Assembly: GCF_016808335.1 (NCBI RefSeq)
Contig: NC_053142.1
Span: forward strand, 44,187,674-44,251,673
DNA: 64,000 bases
Reading direction: 5' to 3'
Source: Panicum virgatum
Lineage: Eukaryota > Streptophyta > Magnoliopsida > Poales > Poaceae
Positions within the stretch are counted from its first letter, which is position 1. Every line of letters begins with the position of its first letter. The notes beneath the pieces were generated by a model. It saw nothing but the letters and a program-made list of their open reading frames with translations. It made no database searches and was not told where the DNA came from. This document shows positions 1 to 9,321 of the stretch, one piece after another. The position numbers and the translations under genes are program-made.

Positions 1-455
1 GGAAACCGATCAAATTCAAAATCGCATGTTCAACCGGCTTACCGGTCGGTTTGACTGGTAACCGGCCAAATTTAATTTTTTTTTTAAATTCAAATGCCCG
101 CAAAGTATACTAAATAAATATTTGTATAACATATTTTAACTTAAATGAACCTTTCAACCCTCTTTTGTACTACTTTTTATATTGTATTTGTATACTTTTA
201 TATGCACGTTTTTTTGTTTAACTTCAAATCCCCGCAAACTATACTAAATGAACGAATTTTTGAGAAAATTTGACACCATTAGATTCATCGCACCTTGAAG
301 TATTTTTAGAAATTTTTTGAGAAGATTTCATTTTTTTAATTCAAATTTGAATTTTGAATTTGGGCCGGTATGATTCCGGCCCAAACTGGAACCGGGCCGG
401 ACCGGTTTGACCGGTGACGGGTTCCCACCGGTTTGGTGAACCATATACCCCACGC
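1..455. repeat. AT-rich, transposon-like flank with ACCGG motifs
   Basis: A strongly AT-rich block (about 60-355) is bracketed by dense ACCGG/CCGGT motifs at 30-60 and 365-450. Grass DNA transposons often have such ends, but I cannot find a clean TIR pair or target duplication because the left side leaves the window. It lies directly upstream of the OVATE gene, so it may form part of that promoter or 5' UTR. No coding potential is visible. Confidence 0.3.
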
Positions 456-527
456 CGGCCGGCCGGTGGCCACCGTCCGAGACTCCTGTGCGAAAAGCCG
501 CGTGCGCGTACGGTGCATGCGGGAGGG

Positions 528-1697
528 ATGAACCCCGGCGCCGGTGCCAGGAAGCGCCTCGGCGGGGTCGCGGGCGTCGGCAGCGGGTTCGCGCTCGGGT
601 GCGGCTGCAGGGACGCCAAGGCCGTGGCGGTGGCGGCGTCGTCGACGTCCGCGTCGCCCTACTCCTCCGCCACCGCAACGGACACGTCCACGGCGACGAC
701 CGCGTCGTGGCGCGGGGTCAGGACGGCGCCGCACCACCCGTCGTCGGCGTCAGGGTCCACGGGCACGCTCACCGTGCCCTCCGCGTCGTCGTCGTCCTTC
801 CTGTGGGAGGACGCCGACGGGGATGCCGGCGAGGAGGTGGACTGCAAGCAGCGGGAGGGCCCCGCGGCCGCGGCGAGCTTCTCCGGCCTGCTGCGCCAGC
901 TCAACGAGCTCGAGCAGAGCGTCGTGTCGTGGGGGCGCAAGAGCACCAGCAAGGATTTCTTGTCGCCACCTCCGCCGCCTCCACCTCCACCGCCGGTACC
1001 GGCGCGGCCAGTGAAGCAACGAGTTGCACACAGCGGCGGCGACAGCAAAGAAGGCCACGGAAACTTCTCTCCACCGCCGCCGCCGCCGCCATCTTTCCAT
1101 CTTCAGACGACGCAGCAGCACCGGAAGGCAAAGAGCTTGGACAAAGCCGACAGACAAGCACAAGCTGTAGAGGTCCACTCCAAGCTGGCGCCACTGCCAC
1201 CTCCACCTCCACCTCCACCATTGCCATTATTGCCGCCGGAGCAGCCACTTAAGGCGAAGAGCACGGACAACGGCGGCAAGAAAGAAGACGCCAGCATTGC
1301 CCCGACATCGCAGGCGGCGGCCACGAAGCACCGGAAAGCGAAGAGCAGCGACGGCGGCGGCGGCAGGCTGGACGGGACCGTGGCGGTGGTGAAGCAGTCC
1401 GACGACCCGCTGAGCGACTTCCGGCGCTCCATGGTCAACATGATCGTGGAGAACCGGATCGCGACGGGCGACGAGCTCCGCGAGCTGCTCCGGCACTTCC
1501 TGGCGCTCAACGCGCCGCACCACCACGACGCCATCCTCCGGGCCTTCACCGAGGTCTGGGACGAGGCGTTCTCCGCCAAGACCGCCGCCGTCCCCCGCAG
1601 GCCCGCCGCCGCCAGGCAGACCCCGCCGCGGCCGCGGCCGAAGGCGCCGACGCCGCCGCGCCGCCGGCACGCGCCGCCTCCGCGCGTGTGGCGCTAG
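528..1697 (+). CDS. OFP: OVATE family protein (OFP), transcriptional repressor type
   Basis: Single-exon gene of 389 aa. The C-terminal region, about residues 292-345, is an OVATE domain: it begins DDPLSDFRRSM, continues with the conserved MIVENRI and ELLRHFLALN blocks and ends near FTEVWDEAF. OFPs are plant-specific nuclear proteins that act as repressors with TALE homeodomain partners and shape organs. That role is known for the family and inferred here. The middle carries several poly-proline runs (about residues 145-160, 185-195 and 225-240) and three repeats of a basic 'HRKAKS'-like motif, each before a proline block. The tail is Arg/Pro-rich. An upstream GTG keeps the frame open from 414, but the first ATG in good context is at 528 and gives the MNPGAGARK start, so I chose that. 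Lack of introns is normal for OFPs. Confidence 0.85.
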   Translation: MNPGAGARKRLGGVAGVGSGFALGCGCRDAKAVAVAASSTSASPYSSATATDTSTATTASWRGVRTAPHHPSSASGSTGTLTVPSASSSSFLWEDADGDAGEEVDCKQREGPAAAASFSGLLRQLNELEQSVVSWGRKSTSKDFLSPPPPPPPPPPVPARPVKQRVAHSGGDSKEGHGNFSPPPPPPPSFHLQTTQQHRKAKSLDKADRQAQAVEVHSKLAPLPPPPPPPPLPLLPPEQPLKAKSTDNGGKKEDASIAPTSQAAATKHRKAKSSDGGGGRLDGTVAVVKQSDDPLSDFRRSMVNMIVENRIATGDELRELLRHFLALNAPHHHDAILRAFTEVWDEAFSAKTAAVPRRPAAARQTPPRPRPKAPTPPRRRHAPPPRVWR

Positions 1698-3100
1698 CGC
1701 TTACAGTACGTACTTTAGTACTACATTGTAGCTAGATTTGCTTGCAAGAAACGGTCGGTAGATGCCACCTGACCGTACCGCGAATCTACCGCGGATCGGA
1801 TGTTCTTCCGATTTGTTTGTTATAGTGCTCCTCCAGTTTCAGTTCCGTTCCGTTCGGCCTCCGATATTCCCCAACCATTCGAGATAGATAAGCGATCGAT
1901 CCCGTGAATGCCGGTGTCGTTTGTCCCGCGCGAGCAGACTAGCCGACAGCGCGCGAGAGGTCTTGCCGCAAAACCCGTGGCTAGTTGCGGGGAACTGGAA
2001 GCGGGCCGGAGGCGAGGCGGAAAGGCGCTTCCGGCTGCGAGACCTGCGGAAGGGAGCGGTGGTTGGATGGCTGGCAATGGAGGGCCCCCGTGCATTGAGT
2101 TATGGTGGTGGCGACGGTGCAATGGTGGTGGCCTGGTGGGCTTGTGGATTGAAGTGACGCACGGGAACGGGGAGGAGCCGGGAGGGGCGGGCGAGCCTGC
2201 CAATGCCAAATCAGAGGCAGCATTTGCCATCAATTCGCAACCTCCATGTCGTCCTTCTCTGCATCTAGCTTCACCGCCGTCCACAGGTTGTTCCATGAAT
2301 TTCCCAGCCTAATCAAGTAGGAGTAGGTGTGGAACTAATGCAATCCCAAGATAATGTGAACACGCAGCCAGGGAAGAAGTGGGGTGCGCTACAGGCTGCA
2401 GCAGCTAGCGAGAAAATGGCCGCACGGGGACCTCGACGTGGACGTAGCCACGTAGGACTAAGAGTAGGGACTAGGGAGTGTATCTGTTTCTTCACACGCA
2501 GCCACACACACACACAGGGCTTCCGGCCTAGGCGGAACAGACGCCCGTGGTTGATGCCATGCGAAGGATAGAAATGTATGGGCCTGGGCCTGGGCCCAGG
2601 GAACATACGCTGCAGGGCCGGGCCGTTGGGGCTGGAAGATTGAGCCCGCCTCCTCCCAATCACTCTACACCGGCCCCGCCACCATCGATGCACCGTGCAC
2701 GACTTCAATTCTGTCTCCATGAAATACTTCTTCTTCTTCTTTTTTTGAAAAGGAATTTCTTGTTTCCCCCTGTTTGGTTTGAGCCCAGCACATGCGCACA
2801 GTGCTCATGTTTGCTGTGCTCATCGATGAACACTGTCCGAGCCTGATCCAGCGATCCTGATGGCGGGGCATCCGCCAACGTGCGTTCCACTGTGGTTCCT
2901 GGCTTCCTGCTCCTGCAGGGCCAAGGGAACCACAGCCTGACTGTAACTGTACCCAGTCTGAAAAGTCGCCAGATTTTGTTGCCAAAGGACCAGCAGGTAC
3001 CTCCAATCCAACTGCTGCGACAGAATACTCGAATTATTCGTGTCGTGAATAATGCACGTTATCATTGCACAATACCAACATCAACAGACGCAAAGCTTGG
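1698..3100. other. Intergenic region, no gene seen
   Basis: This is the 3' flank of the OFP gene. Short overlapping frames occur on both strands but have no domain, no splice structure and no codon bias. A short CA repeat lies near 2502-2516 and a GGGCCT-rich patch near 2580-2600. I see no transposon ends. Confidence 0.5.
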
Positions 3101-3106
3101 CAGATA

Positions 3107-3184
3107 CGTCCTCGTATATCCCACAAGCTACTTCGTACGGAGTTCCGTCCTCGTATATCCCACAAGCTACTTCGTACGGAGTTC
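3107..3184. repeat. 39-bp tandem direct repeat, two copies
   Basis: The unit starting CGTCCTCGTATATCCC occurs at 3107 and again at 3146, head to tail and apparently identical. It lies in non-coding sequence. An 84-bp duplication follows 250 bp downstream. Confidence 0.85.
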
Positions 3185-3430
3185 CCTATTCTTGTTGGAG
3201 ACCAATGATGCACCGACGGATGTGTTAGCGTCCACTCAGTGCCAGTCCAACACTTGCCCTAGATGTTTATGCGCACACGGGCCACTTACAAGGCAAGAGT
3301 CCACTTCCTCCTAAAAACTCGGACTAATAGGAGAGAGATACTCTCCCTTATAAGGTGGTTGTGGGCCTCTTTTATAGACAAGATGGTACTAAACCTGAGC
3401 AGCTAACTGGCTCCAACAGAGAGTCCGTGT

Positions 3431-3598
3431 GACAGGATACTACGAGAGTTGGTTACGTGACCCATGTCCAACCTCCGTCGCCAACAGAACAATTGTACAT
3501 GTACTCTGTTCAGCGACAGGATGCTACGAGAGTTGGTTACGTGACCCATGTCCAACCTCCGTCGCCAACAGAACAATTGTACATGTACTCTGTTCAGC
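3431..3598. repeat. 84-bp tandem direct repeat, two copies
   Basis: The unit beginning GACAGGATACTACGAG is at 3431-3514 and repeats at 3515-3598, with a single visible difference (ATAC versus ATGC near the start). It lies in the 3' flank of the minus-strand FAX-like gene. The near-identity points to a recent slippage or unequal-exchange event. Confidence 0.88.
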
Positions 3599-3922
3599 AG
3601 CGCGTGGAAATAGCAATCTAACCAAACGTTTCTGTACTTGGCACCTGCACCGACGTGGGCAGTGACGGACTGAATCCAGAGTCTCTCTCCGGCATTCAGC
3701 CCATGGAAGACGTCGCAATCAGCCGCTGATGACTGAAAGGCTTGGACAAGCTAATCACCGGCAGGTGACGCATAGAGAACTCTGAATGCTCTTTTATTAA
3801 GGCTACAACGTAGGAAGGTGCACCGACAGTAGGTCCAGAGTTGTACATCTAAAAGAGCCAGCAAACCTTCAAGGAAGCTTCAGATGGTACAAAATTCATA
3901 AGCTACTAGAACCAAATTGGTT

Positions 3923-6172
3923 TACGCCTTGTCTTGCAGGTAAGCAGAGTAGAAAGTACCCAAGGCACCAAGAGAAAGGGCGAGGAGAAGGCCAGACTGC
4001 CCAGTTTGCGGCTATTGTACAACCTGATCCCTGGAAGTCAGAAGCAAGTCAGGAGGGGTCGGATGGCTTGACCTCTCTGTCTCAGTATCACGTCTGAGTT
4101 TCACGAGAGCAATAAAGCGCGAGAAAGGTGAAACATACCAAACACGCAGGCGAATAGAAAGGCGGATCCAAATCCAACAGCATCACCTGCTGCCTTCGTC
4201 TCAGGTGACTGCATCAGATAATAGGCCTGCAAAAAAAATGCTAACCATATGATCTCACTAAAAGTAGTCATGAAATTCAGTCAGCACTGCTTGCAAATAG
4301 AAAGCAATGCGATTTGAGAATCTCATAACTAATAGCCTCACTGTTTGAGAATCTCATAACTAATAGCCCCACTGGCAGTGGGGCTATTAGTTATGAGATT
4401 CTCAAATCTCAATCACATAAATAAGCTCATGGTTTCAGCACAAGAGTACATATTTTTCATACACATCTCGTTCGTAATTTACTGATTTTTCAGTCTTTAA
4501 CCCAGAACTGGGGTATGAAAGACTCCACCAAGCAAACAATGTGCATGATAGCATATTAGGATCTAGAACTGGAAAAAATGATGAAAACTGGCAACGAATC
4601 AGATTCAGTGTCCCAATTTCATGTAGTAGTAGAAATGTAGCATTGCAAAATGGAATGATTGATAGTTCATCGACAAGTGATTCCAAGACCTTTTCTGGAA
4701 TTTTGAACTTGGCAACGCATTTCTACAGGAATTCTGGCTACTGTTCCACAGGAATGATATGCCCTCTAGAAACCTGTCTATTGTTAAGATTCTGTGTATT
4801 GTAGTTCTTTCTAAGAAGAAGAAAATTAAAAAGAAGTCTCATTATTCCTCTTTCCGTGATCAATTTGGTGGGTGTTGCATATTGAATGATGATGATAGTT
4901 CACTGCAAAGTAACGATTCCCAAGACATTTTATGAATTCCATCCCAAGCATCAGAGTCATAATTTATATCAACGAAGGAATTTTGAACTTGGAACGCATT
5001 AAGCAGGTATCCTGGTTAGTGGTTACTGTTCCACAGGAAGATTGCCATCTGGAAAATTGCCTACTGTTAAGATTAGGCAAATTTCTTTTATAATCTCTTC
5101 ATAAGAATATAAGCAGGGTCATTATTCCTCGTGTCGTGATCAGGAAAAAAAAAAGAAAATTCTTCTACTAATGTTCATTTGAGTAGTAGTTGTTATGTCA
5201 TTAGATTTCCTAAATCCATATGCTCTAGCAAACTGCCTAGACTACATTAACCACTTCCCGCAAATGAAGAGCGGAAACAAGACTGCCGAGGACTTGAGTA
5301 ACACTGCCGTTCAACCGTCGACTTCAAACCCCAGTGCTCCCAACCAACCAAGAATAAAAAATACTGTCTGCAATTTGGTCTAAGACTAATTGTCATAGCG
5401 GACTCAGCATAACTGTTCTAGCAGGAATCATGACACAATGACAGGACATGTGATATGTAATCTACAGAGTAGTAGACTCTTCTAAACAAATGAAAAGGCG
5501 ATGTTGGGGAAATCTAGAGAGCAATCCAGGTCCACTCACAATGCCCATAAGTCCAGATCCAGCCAGCCCCCAGTAGATGGAGCCTTTACTCCCCGACCTC
5601 GCATCTGAATACCAGAAAGTAGAGACTCAGTGGTGAAAGAATAAAGTCAAAAATCAACCCGACAGGCCGGAGCAGGCACACTAGCAAGGCGACCGCGGCT
5701 GTGTTTAGATCCGTAAAATGGTGGTAAAAAGGGTTACATCGGATACTGTAGCACACTGTAGTACTTTTCGTTTGTTTGTGGTAATTGTTGTCCTACCATG
5801 ACCTAACTAGGCTCAAAAAATTCGTCTCGTCGTGTACATCAAAACTATACAATTAGTTTTTTTATTTACTTACATTTAATGCTTCATGCATGAGGCAAGA
5901 GATTTGATGTGATAGGTGAATAGTGAAGCTTGGAGAGAGAAATTTTGGAACTAAACACAGCCCGCGTAGTTACATGCGAAGACGCCGCCGCCGAGGAGGA
6001 GTACGCCGTAGGCGGCTGAGGCGAGCTCGGACACCGCGTCGCAGCGGAGCAGGGCGTGGCGGCGGAGGCGGGAGCGGAGGCGCAGGCGGGCAACGGGGGC
6101 ACGGGGCGGCGGCCTGGGAACCGAAGGGAGCGTGGCGGAGAGGGTGGTGGAGGTGGTCACCAGCGCCGTCAT
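3923..6172 (-). CDS. TMEM14 / FATTY ACID EXPORT-like plastid membrane protein, last exon disturbed
   Basis: Four exons read on the minus strand: exon 1 5974-6172 (ATG at 6172), exon 2 5540-5604, exon 3 4139-4226 and exon 4 from 4030 downward. All introns are GT-AG and the phases match through exon 4's first codons. Exon 1 encodes a Ser/Thr/Arg-rich plastid-transit-like leader followed by the first Tmemb_14 helix (SELASAAYGVLLLGGGVFA). Exon 2 gives YARSGSKGSIYWGLAGSG and exon 3 gives the third helix (GDAVGFGSAFLFACVFG). Family members move fatty acids across the inner plastid envelope, which is inferred here. Exon 4 starts in frame (GIRLYNSRK). The family-like C-terminal pieces GLLLALSLGAL and FYSAYLQDKA-stop then fall in the other two frames. 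This suggests one or two single-base shifts by sequence error or real damage; otherwise the frame runs to a stop near 3907 with a foreign tail. Intron 1 carries a MITE. Confidence 0.72.
4311..4406. repeat. Perfect 30-bp foldback with an extra direct copy
   Basis: Arms at 4344-4373 and 4377-4406 are perfect reverse complements around a 3-nt loop (GGC). A third copy of the same unit, with one base difference, lies in direct orientation just before it (4311-4343). It lies inside the long intron 2 of the FAX-like gene. Confidence 0.9.
4655..5145. repeat. Diverged tandem duplication inside intron 2
   Basis: Two roughly 220-250-bp units share ordered blocks: a TGATAGTTCA block, GGAATTTTGAACTTGG, an ACTGTTCCACAGGAA block, ACTGTTAAGATT, and TCATTATTCCTC followed by CGTGATCA. 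The first unit runs about 4655-4870 and the second about 4885-5145. There are several small indels between them, so the duplication is old. No exon signature is present. Confidence 0.7.
5697..5962. mobile_element. 266-bp MITE in intron 1 of the FAX-like gene
   Basis: Perfect 12-bp terminal inverted repeats (GGCTGTGTTTAG and CTAAACACAGCC) are flanked by a 3-bp duplication CGC (5694-5696 and 5963-5965). The interior is AT-rich and has no coding capacity. The right end lies 11 bp from the splice donor of intron 1 (the intron starts at 5973). I do not assign a superfamily. A second element with related ends is at 38609-38932. Confidence 0.88.
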
Positions 6173-6374
6173 TTTCCCTGAAGCGCGGTTGCACGGGCTC
6201 GCTGGTTCCGGCGGTCGCTGTCCGGATGAGTGGTGTGCAGCTGCCGCCTGCCTATCCGGTAGTACTGTCAGACTGACTTCAACAATGGCTTGCAAACGCA
6301 TATATGCATCACGAAGTGGCACTGTAGTCGACGGTATTCCCTCCAACAGATGAGGCAAAGCGAGTTGGCAAACT

Positions 6375-6426
6375 GCCTTCGAGGAGAGAGGCGACGCAAA
6401 GATGCAATCCCTCTCTCCTCGAAGGC
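6375..6426. repeat. 16-bp perfect inverted repeat (hairpin)
   Basis: The arm GCCTTCGAGGAGAGAG at 6375-6390 is matched by its exact reverse complement at 6411-6426 across a 20-nt spacer. It lies upstream of the FAX-like start codon on that gene's 5' side, so it could sit in the 5' leader. Confidence 0.75.
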
Positions 6427-6577
6427 AAACGGAGGCGGGCGCGGAGGTGGGCGCGGCGCGGAGGCGGAGGCCGCCGCCGCTGCAGATGCCGGTGAGCAGC
6501 ACCGGCAGCCGCGCCAGCGACGACGAGCCTTCGGACGCCCGCAGCAGCCGCCACCTCCTGTGCTTCTCCGCCGCGGC

Positions 6578-7080
6578 TAGGGCTGGAAACGAGCCGAGCC
6601 CGGCTCGGCTCGGCTAGGCTCGGTGCATGAGCGAGCCGAGCCTGGCTCGGCTCGGCAGTTTGGCGAGCTCGCCGAGGAGGCTCGTCTCGGCTCGAAGCCG
6701 GCTCGCGAGCCTGGCACAAAATATATATTATGCCATTAGTATATGACTAGCGCATATATATATAAAGCGTATACATATGTTGAAAGTAATCAATAAACAA
6801 TAATCATGTTAAGCATAGATATACATTAATATTGATATTGTCACCCCACATGTTAGTGTTAGAGTGTTTCAAAATAGCTTATGGGCCATTATGAGCCTCA
6901 GTGGACTGAGCTCGCGAGCCGGCTCGCGAGCCGAAGTGAGCCAGCTCGGCTCGGCTCGTCATTTTCGCGAGCCTGAGAAGTAGGCTCGGCTCGGCTCGTT
7001 GGAGGCTCGCGAGCCGCTCCGAGCCGAGCCGAAGCGAGCTCGAGCTGGCTCGCGAGCCTCGAGCTATTTTTCCAGCCCTA
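6578..7080. mobile_element. 503-bp non-autonomous hAT element
   Basis: Ends are TAGGGCTGGAAA and TTTCCAGCCCTA, flanked by an exact 8-bp target duplication GCCGCGGC (6570-6577 and 7081-7088), which is the hAT signature. The subterminal regions are packed with GAGCCGAGC/GCTCGGCTC motifs on both sides. The centre is AT-rich with no transposase. It split a GC-rich, gene-like sequence, which continues on both sides. Confidence 0.93.
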
Positions 7081-7339
7081 GCCGCGGCGGCCGCACCCTG
7101 CCGTCCTCGAATAGCGCGGTGGCCGCCGCCGCCGCCGCAGCCTCACGCCCCGAGGCGCCGGCGCCGTCGCAGAGGAAGTCGGCCCCCGCGATCTGCCGCC
7201 CCATGTCGCCATGGTCCCGCCACCAGCTCCCGCCCAGGCTGCGGCCGCGCCGCTGCCGTCGCCGCCTCCTCCTCCGCCACACCGCGCCGCGGCGCCTCTC
7301 TTCCTCCTCCTCGCGTGGCACGCGCTGCGCCCCTCTCGC

Positions 7340-7640
7340 GCCCTCATCGCCCTCCGCCGGCGCCCTTGCCGCGCGGCGCTGCTGCGCCTGCGCGCCGCCG
7401 AACGCCGACACGCCCATCAGCGTCCCCAGCGTTGTGCTCGGAGATGGTGTCCGGGCGGGAGAGCGCGGAGCGGTCGGCGAGCTCCGACCAGGGGCGGGCG
7501 CCGGAGAGTGCGCGCCTGGAGGAGTCGAGGAGGCGGGAGACGAAGGCGCGCGCCGCGGTGGGGTTGGCGTCGGCACCGGCGACGTCGGCGGTGGAGACGG
7601 CGGTGGGGATGGGGGAGGGGGATGGCGCAGCGCGAGGCGA
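7340..7640 (-). pseudogene. PRA1-family (prenylated Rab acceptor) fragment, decayed
   Basis: On the minus strand, about 7625 down to 7437, the frame reads IPTAVSTADV, then ARAFVSRLLDSSRRALSG, then ARPWSELADRSALSRPD. This is the typical N-terminal cytosolic block of plant PRA1 proteins, which act in ER/Golgi vesicle trafficking. After PDTISE the expected RNLAYF block and the hydrophobic hairpins are missing. A different frame resumes with TLGTLMGVSAFGG, which may be a remnant of a later helix. No good start codon precedes the block. I read this as an internally deleted, frameshifted pseudogene. The overlapping Arg/Pro-rich frames on the plus strand are composition artefacts. Confidence 0.45.
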
Positions 7641-8143
7641 GCGGCGGCGTGTGGCGAGCGGCGGACCGACGAATGGAGGCGGCCGGAAGGGAGGAGTCGC
7701 CGCGCCCCGCGCGGATCCGGCCACCGTCGCCGTGGCCCGCGCGGCCTCCACGCAGGAGCACCGGGGGAGGGAGCCGTCGGGGAGGGAGATGGAGGCTGCC
7801 GGAGCTCGAGCGGGCCGGCCGCATCTTGAGGAGAGGGAAGGGGCGCCGGCGGCAGCTCGCCGGAGGATTTTGCGTCGCCTCTGTTGGAGACCGGGTTTTG
7901 CGCTGCATTTTTCGTCGCCACTGTAGACGAGGCAAACGCCGAATGCGTTCCCATTTTGCGCTCCATTGTTGGAGTCAGTCTCAGCGAGAGTAGTTGACAA
8001 GGGCTCTGCTTCGGCCTTTGCGCTGGGAGAAGGAAACCGGAGAGGGCCTTTTCTTCTCTCTTGTTTTCGTTGCGGTGCACGTTTAGTCGAACGGTGTTCC
8101 ACGGCCCAATGCAAGTCTAACAGAGACTGGCACGTCTCTTCTT

Positions 8144-8287
8144 CTTTTTTCTTTTTTTGAAGTAAGCCAGGAGCACTATGAGATCATTTAAGAAGGAGAT
8201 GAGGCGTCCCGTTGAGCCGGCGCTCGAACCGCGGTGGGCAGCGTGAGTCCCCGCTCACCTGACCAACTGAGCCCCCGCTCAGTTCTC
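8144..8287 (-). mobile_element. tRNA-derived SINE, minus strand
   Basis: On the minus strand there is a pol III A-box-like GGCTCAGTTGGTCAGG and, about 45 nt later, a B-box GGTTCGAGCGCC. The element ends in an A-rich tail, seen as T-rich sequence at 8144-8158 on the plus strand. It is flanked by a 15-bp target duplication GGCACGTCTCTTCTT (8129-8143 and 8288-8302). The length of about 144 bp is typical of grass SINEs. Confidence 0.9.
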
Positions 8288-8302
8288 GGCACGTCTCTTC
8301 TT

Positions 8303-9318
8303 GGATTAGGATTCTGCTCGGGCATTGCGTGTTGAACTCTAAAGTTGCTGAGCTGGCAAATTTTGTTCCCCAACCTGCACCGCGGCACGTTAGCAATGAA
8401 TCCTACATCCTTAGTCATTACCCGTAGCTTTCTCATGTCAATGCATCATCCATTCACGGGACCGTGGTTTTTCGCTACAAATCTCCTGCCTACGAGTGAG
8501 AAGTTGGTAACTTCGTGGCAAAGGAGGCAGAGTGTTCGAAATATTTGTGGATGTGATCATTTTGTTTAAATATGTGATTATTCTTTATCTGTAAAATGTG
8601 ATTAGTGGTTCAATATATCCCTTCTAAACGGGACAATTCGGAAAGAGGCTACCACTCCTTTAAGTTCACGCATCTTTCAATTGCATTGTTATTACTTTAT
8701 TATCTGGCGAGCGTGCAAAGGCGCAAGATGACCGGCAAAGAAAACATGGGCTCCAGCAAGTATAGGATATAGGTAGCAACAGTGATTATGGTTTTCTACC
8801 CACCACTAAAATTTATGTTCTAGTTTAATTAGAGTGTTGTTCACGTGGTGTATAAGAACTTAAGAATTTGAACTAGTACGTAGTAGACATGAACACATGT
8901 GCTGGGCGTCAAAAAGCATGCGTTATTACTGACCTAATGCTTGGAACACAAAACTGCCAAAAAAAAAAGTCCAAAGCCAAAGTCTATGAGTATTGTCCAT
9001 GGACCACTCATGCGCAACTTTCAAAACTTTGACCTATCGAGAAAAAAAACTTTCAAAACTTTGAAGGCTGACCCGCAGATAAGATCGAGAATCGCACTTT
9101 ATTTTACCTTTTGCCGTTGGGAAATGTTGATTAACCTTGAGAGCATTCGCGTCACTATCTATTCAAGGATCAGCTATGATCTCATTCCTACACCAACTAC
9201 ACACTCATGATTTGATTATCCAGAGGTGATTAGTTTGAGATAATAAAGAGAGATGAGGCATAAAGTTAAATTCATAATTAAGTTCATTTCCAAGCAATGT
9301 TATATTTCTATTGATTCT
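8303..9318. other. Intergenic region, nothing recognised
   Basis: AT-rich, with no ORF showing domain or codon signals, no terminal repeats that I can pair, and no RNA gene. It ends at the CACTA target site. Confidence 0.5.
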
Positions 9319-9321
9319 TAT

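Noticed and set aside
414..527. N-terminal extension of the OFP reading frame
   Set aside because: It starts at GTG, lies in transposon-like ACCGG sequence, and the ATG at 528 gives a standard OFP start.
1908..2312. 134-codon open frame
   Set aside because: It overlaps frames on the opposite strand and shows no domain, codon bias or splice context.
2880..3314. 144-codon open frame through the 39-bp repeat
   Set aside because: Part of its length is the tandem duplication; the peptide has no family resemblance and no promoter.
6999..8114. Long Arg/Pro/Gly-rich frames on both strands
   Set aside because: High-GC composition keeps several frames open at once. Only the PRA1-like block on the minus strand has family similarity.
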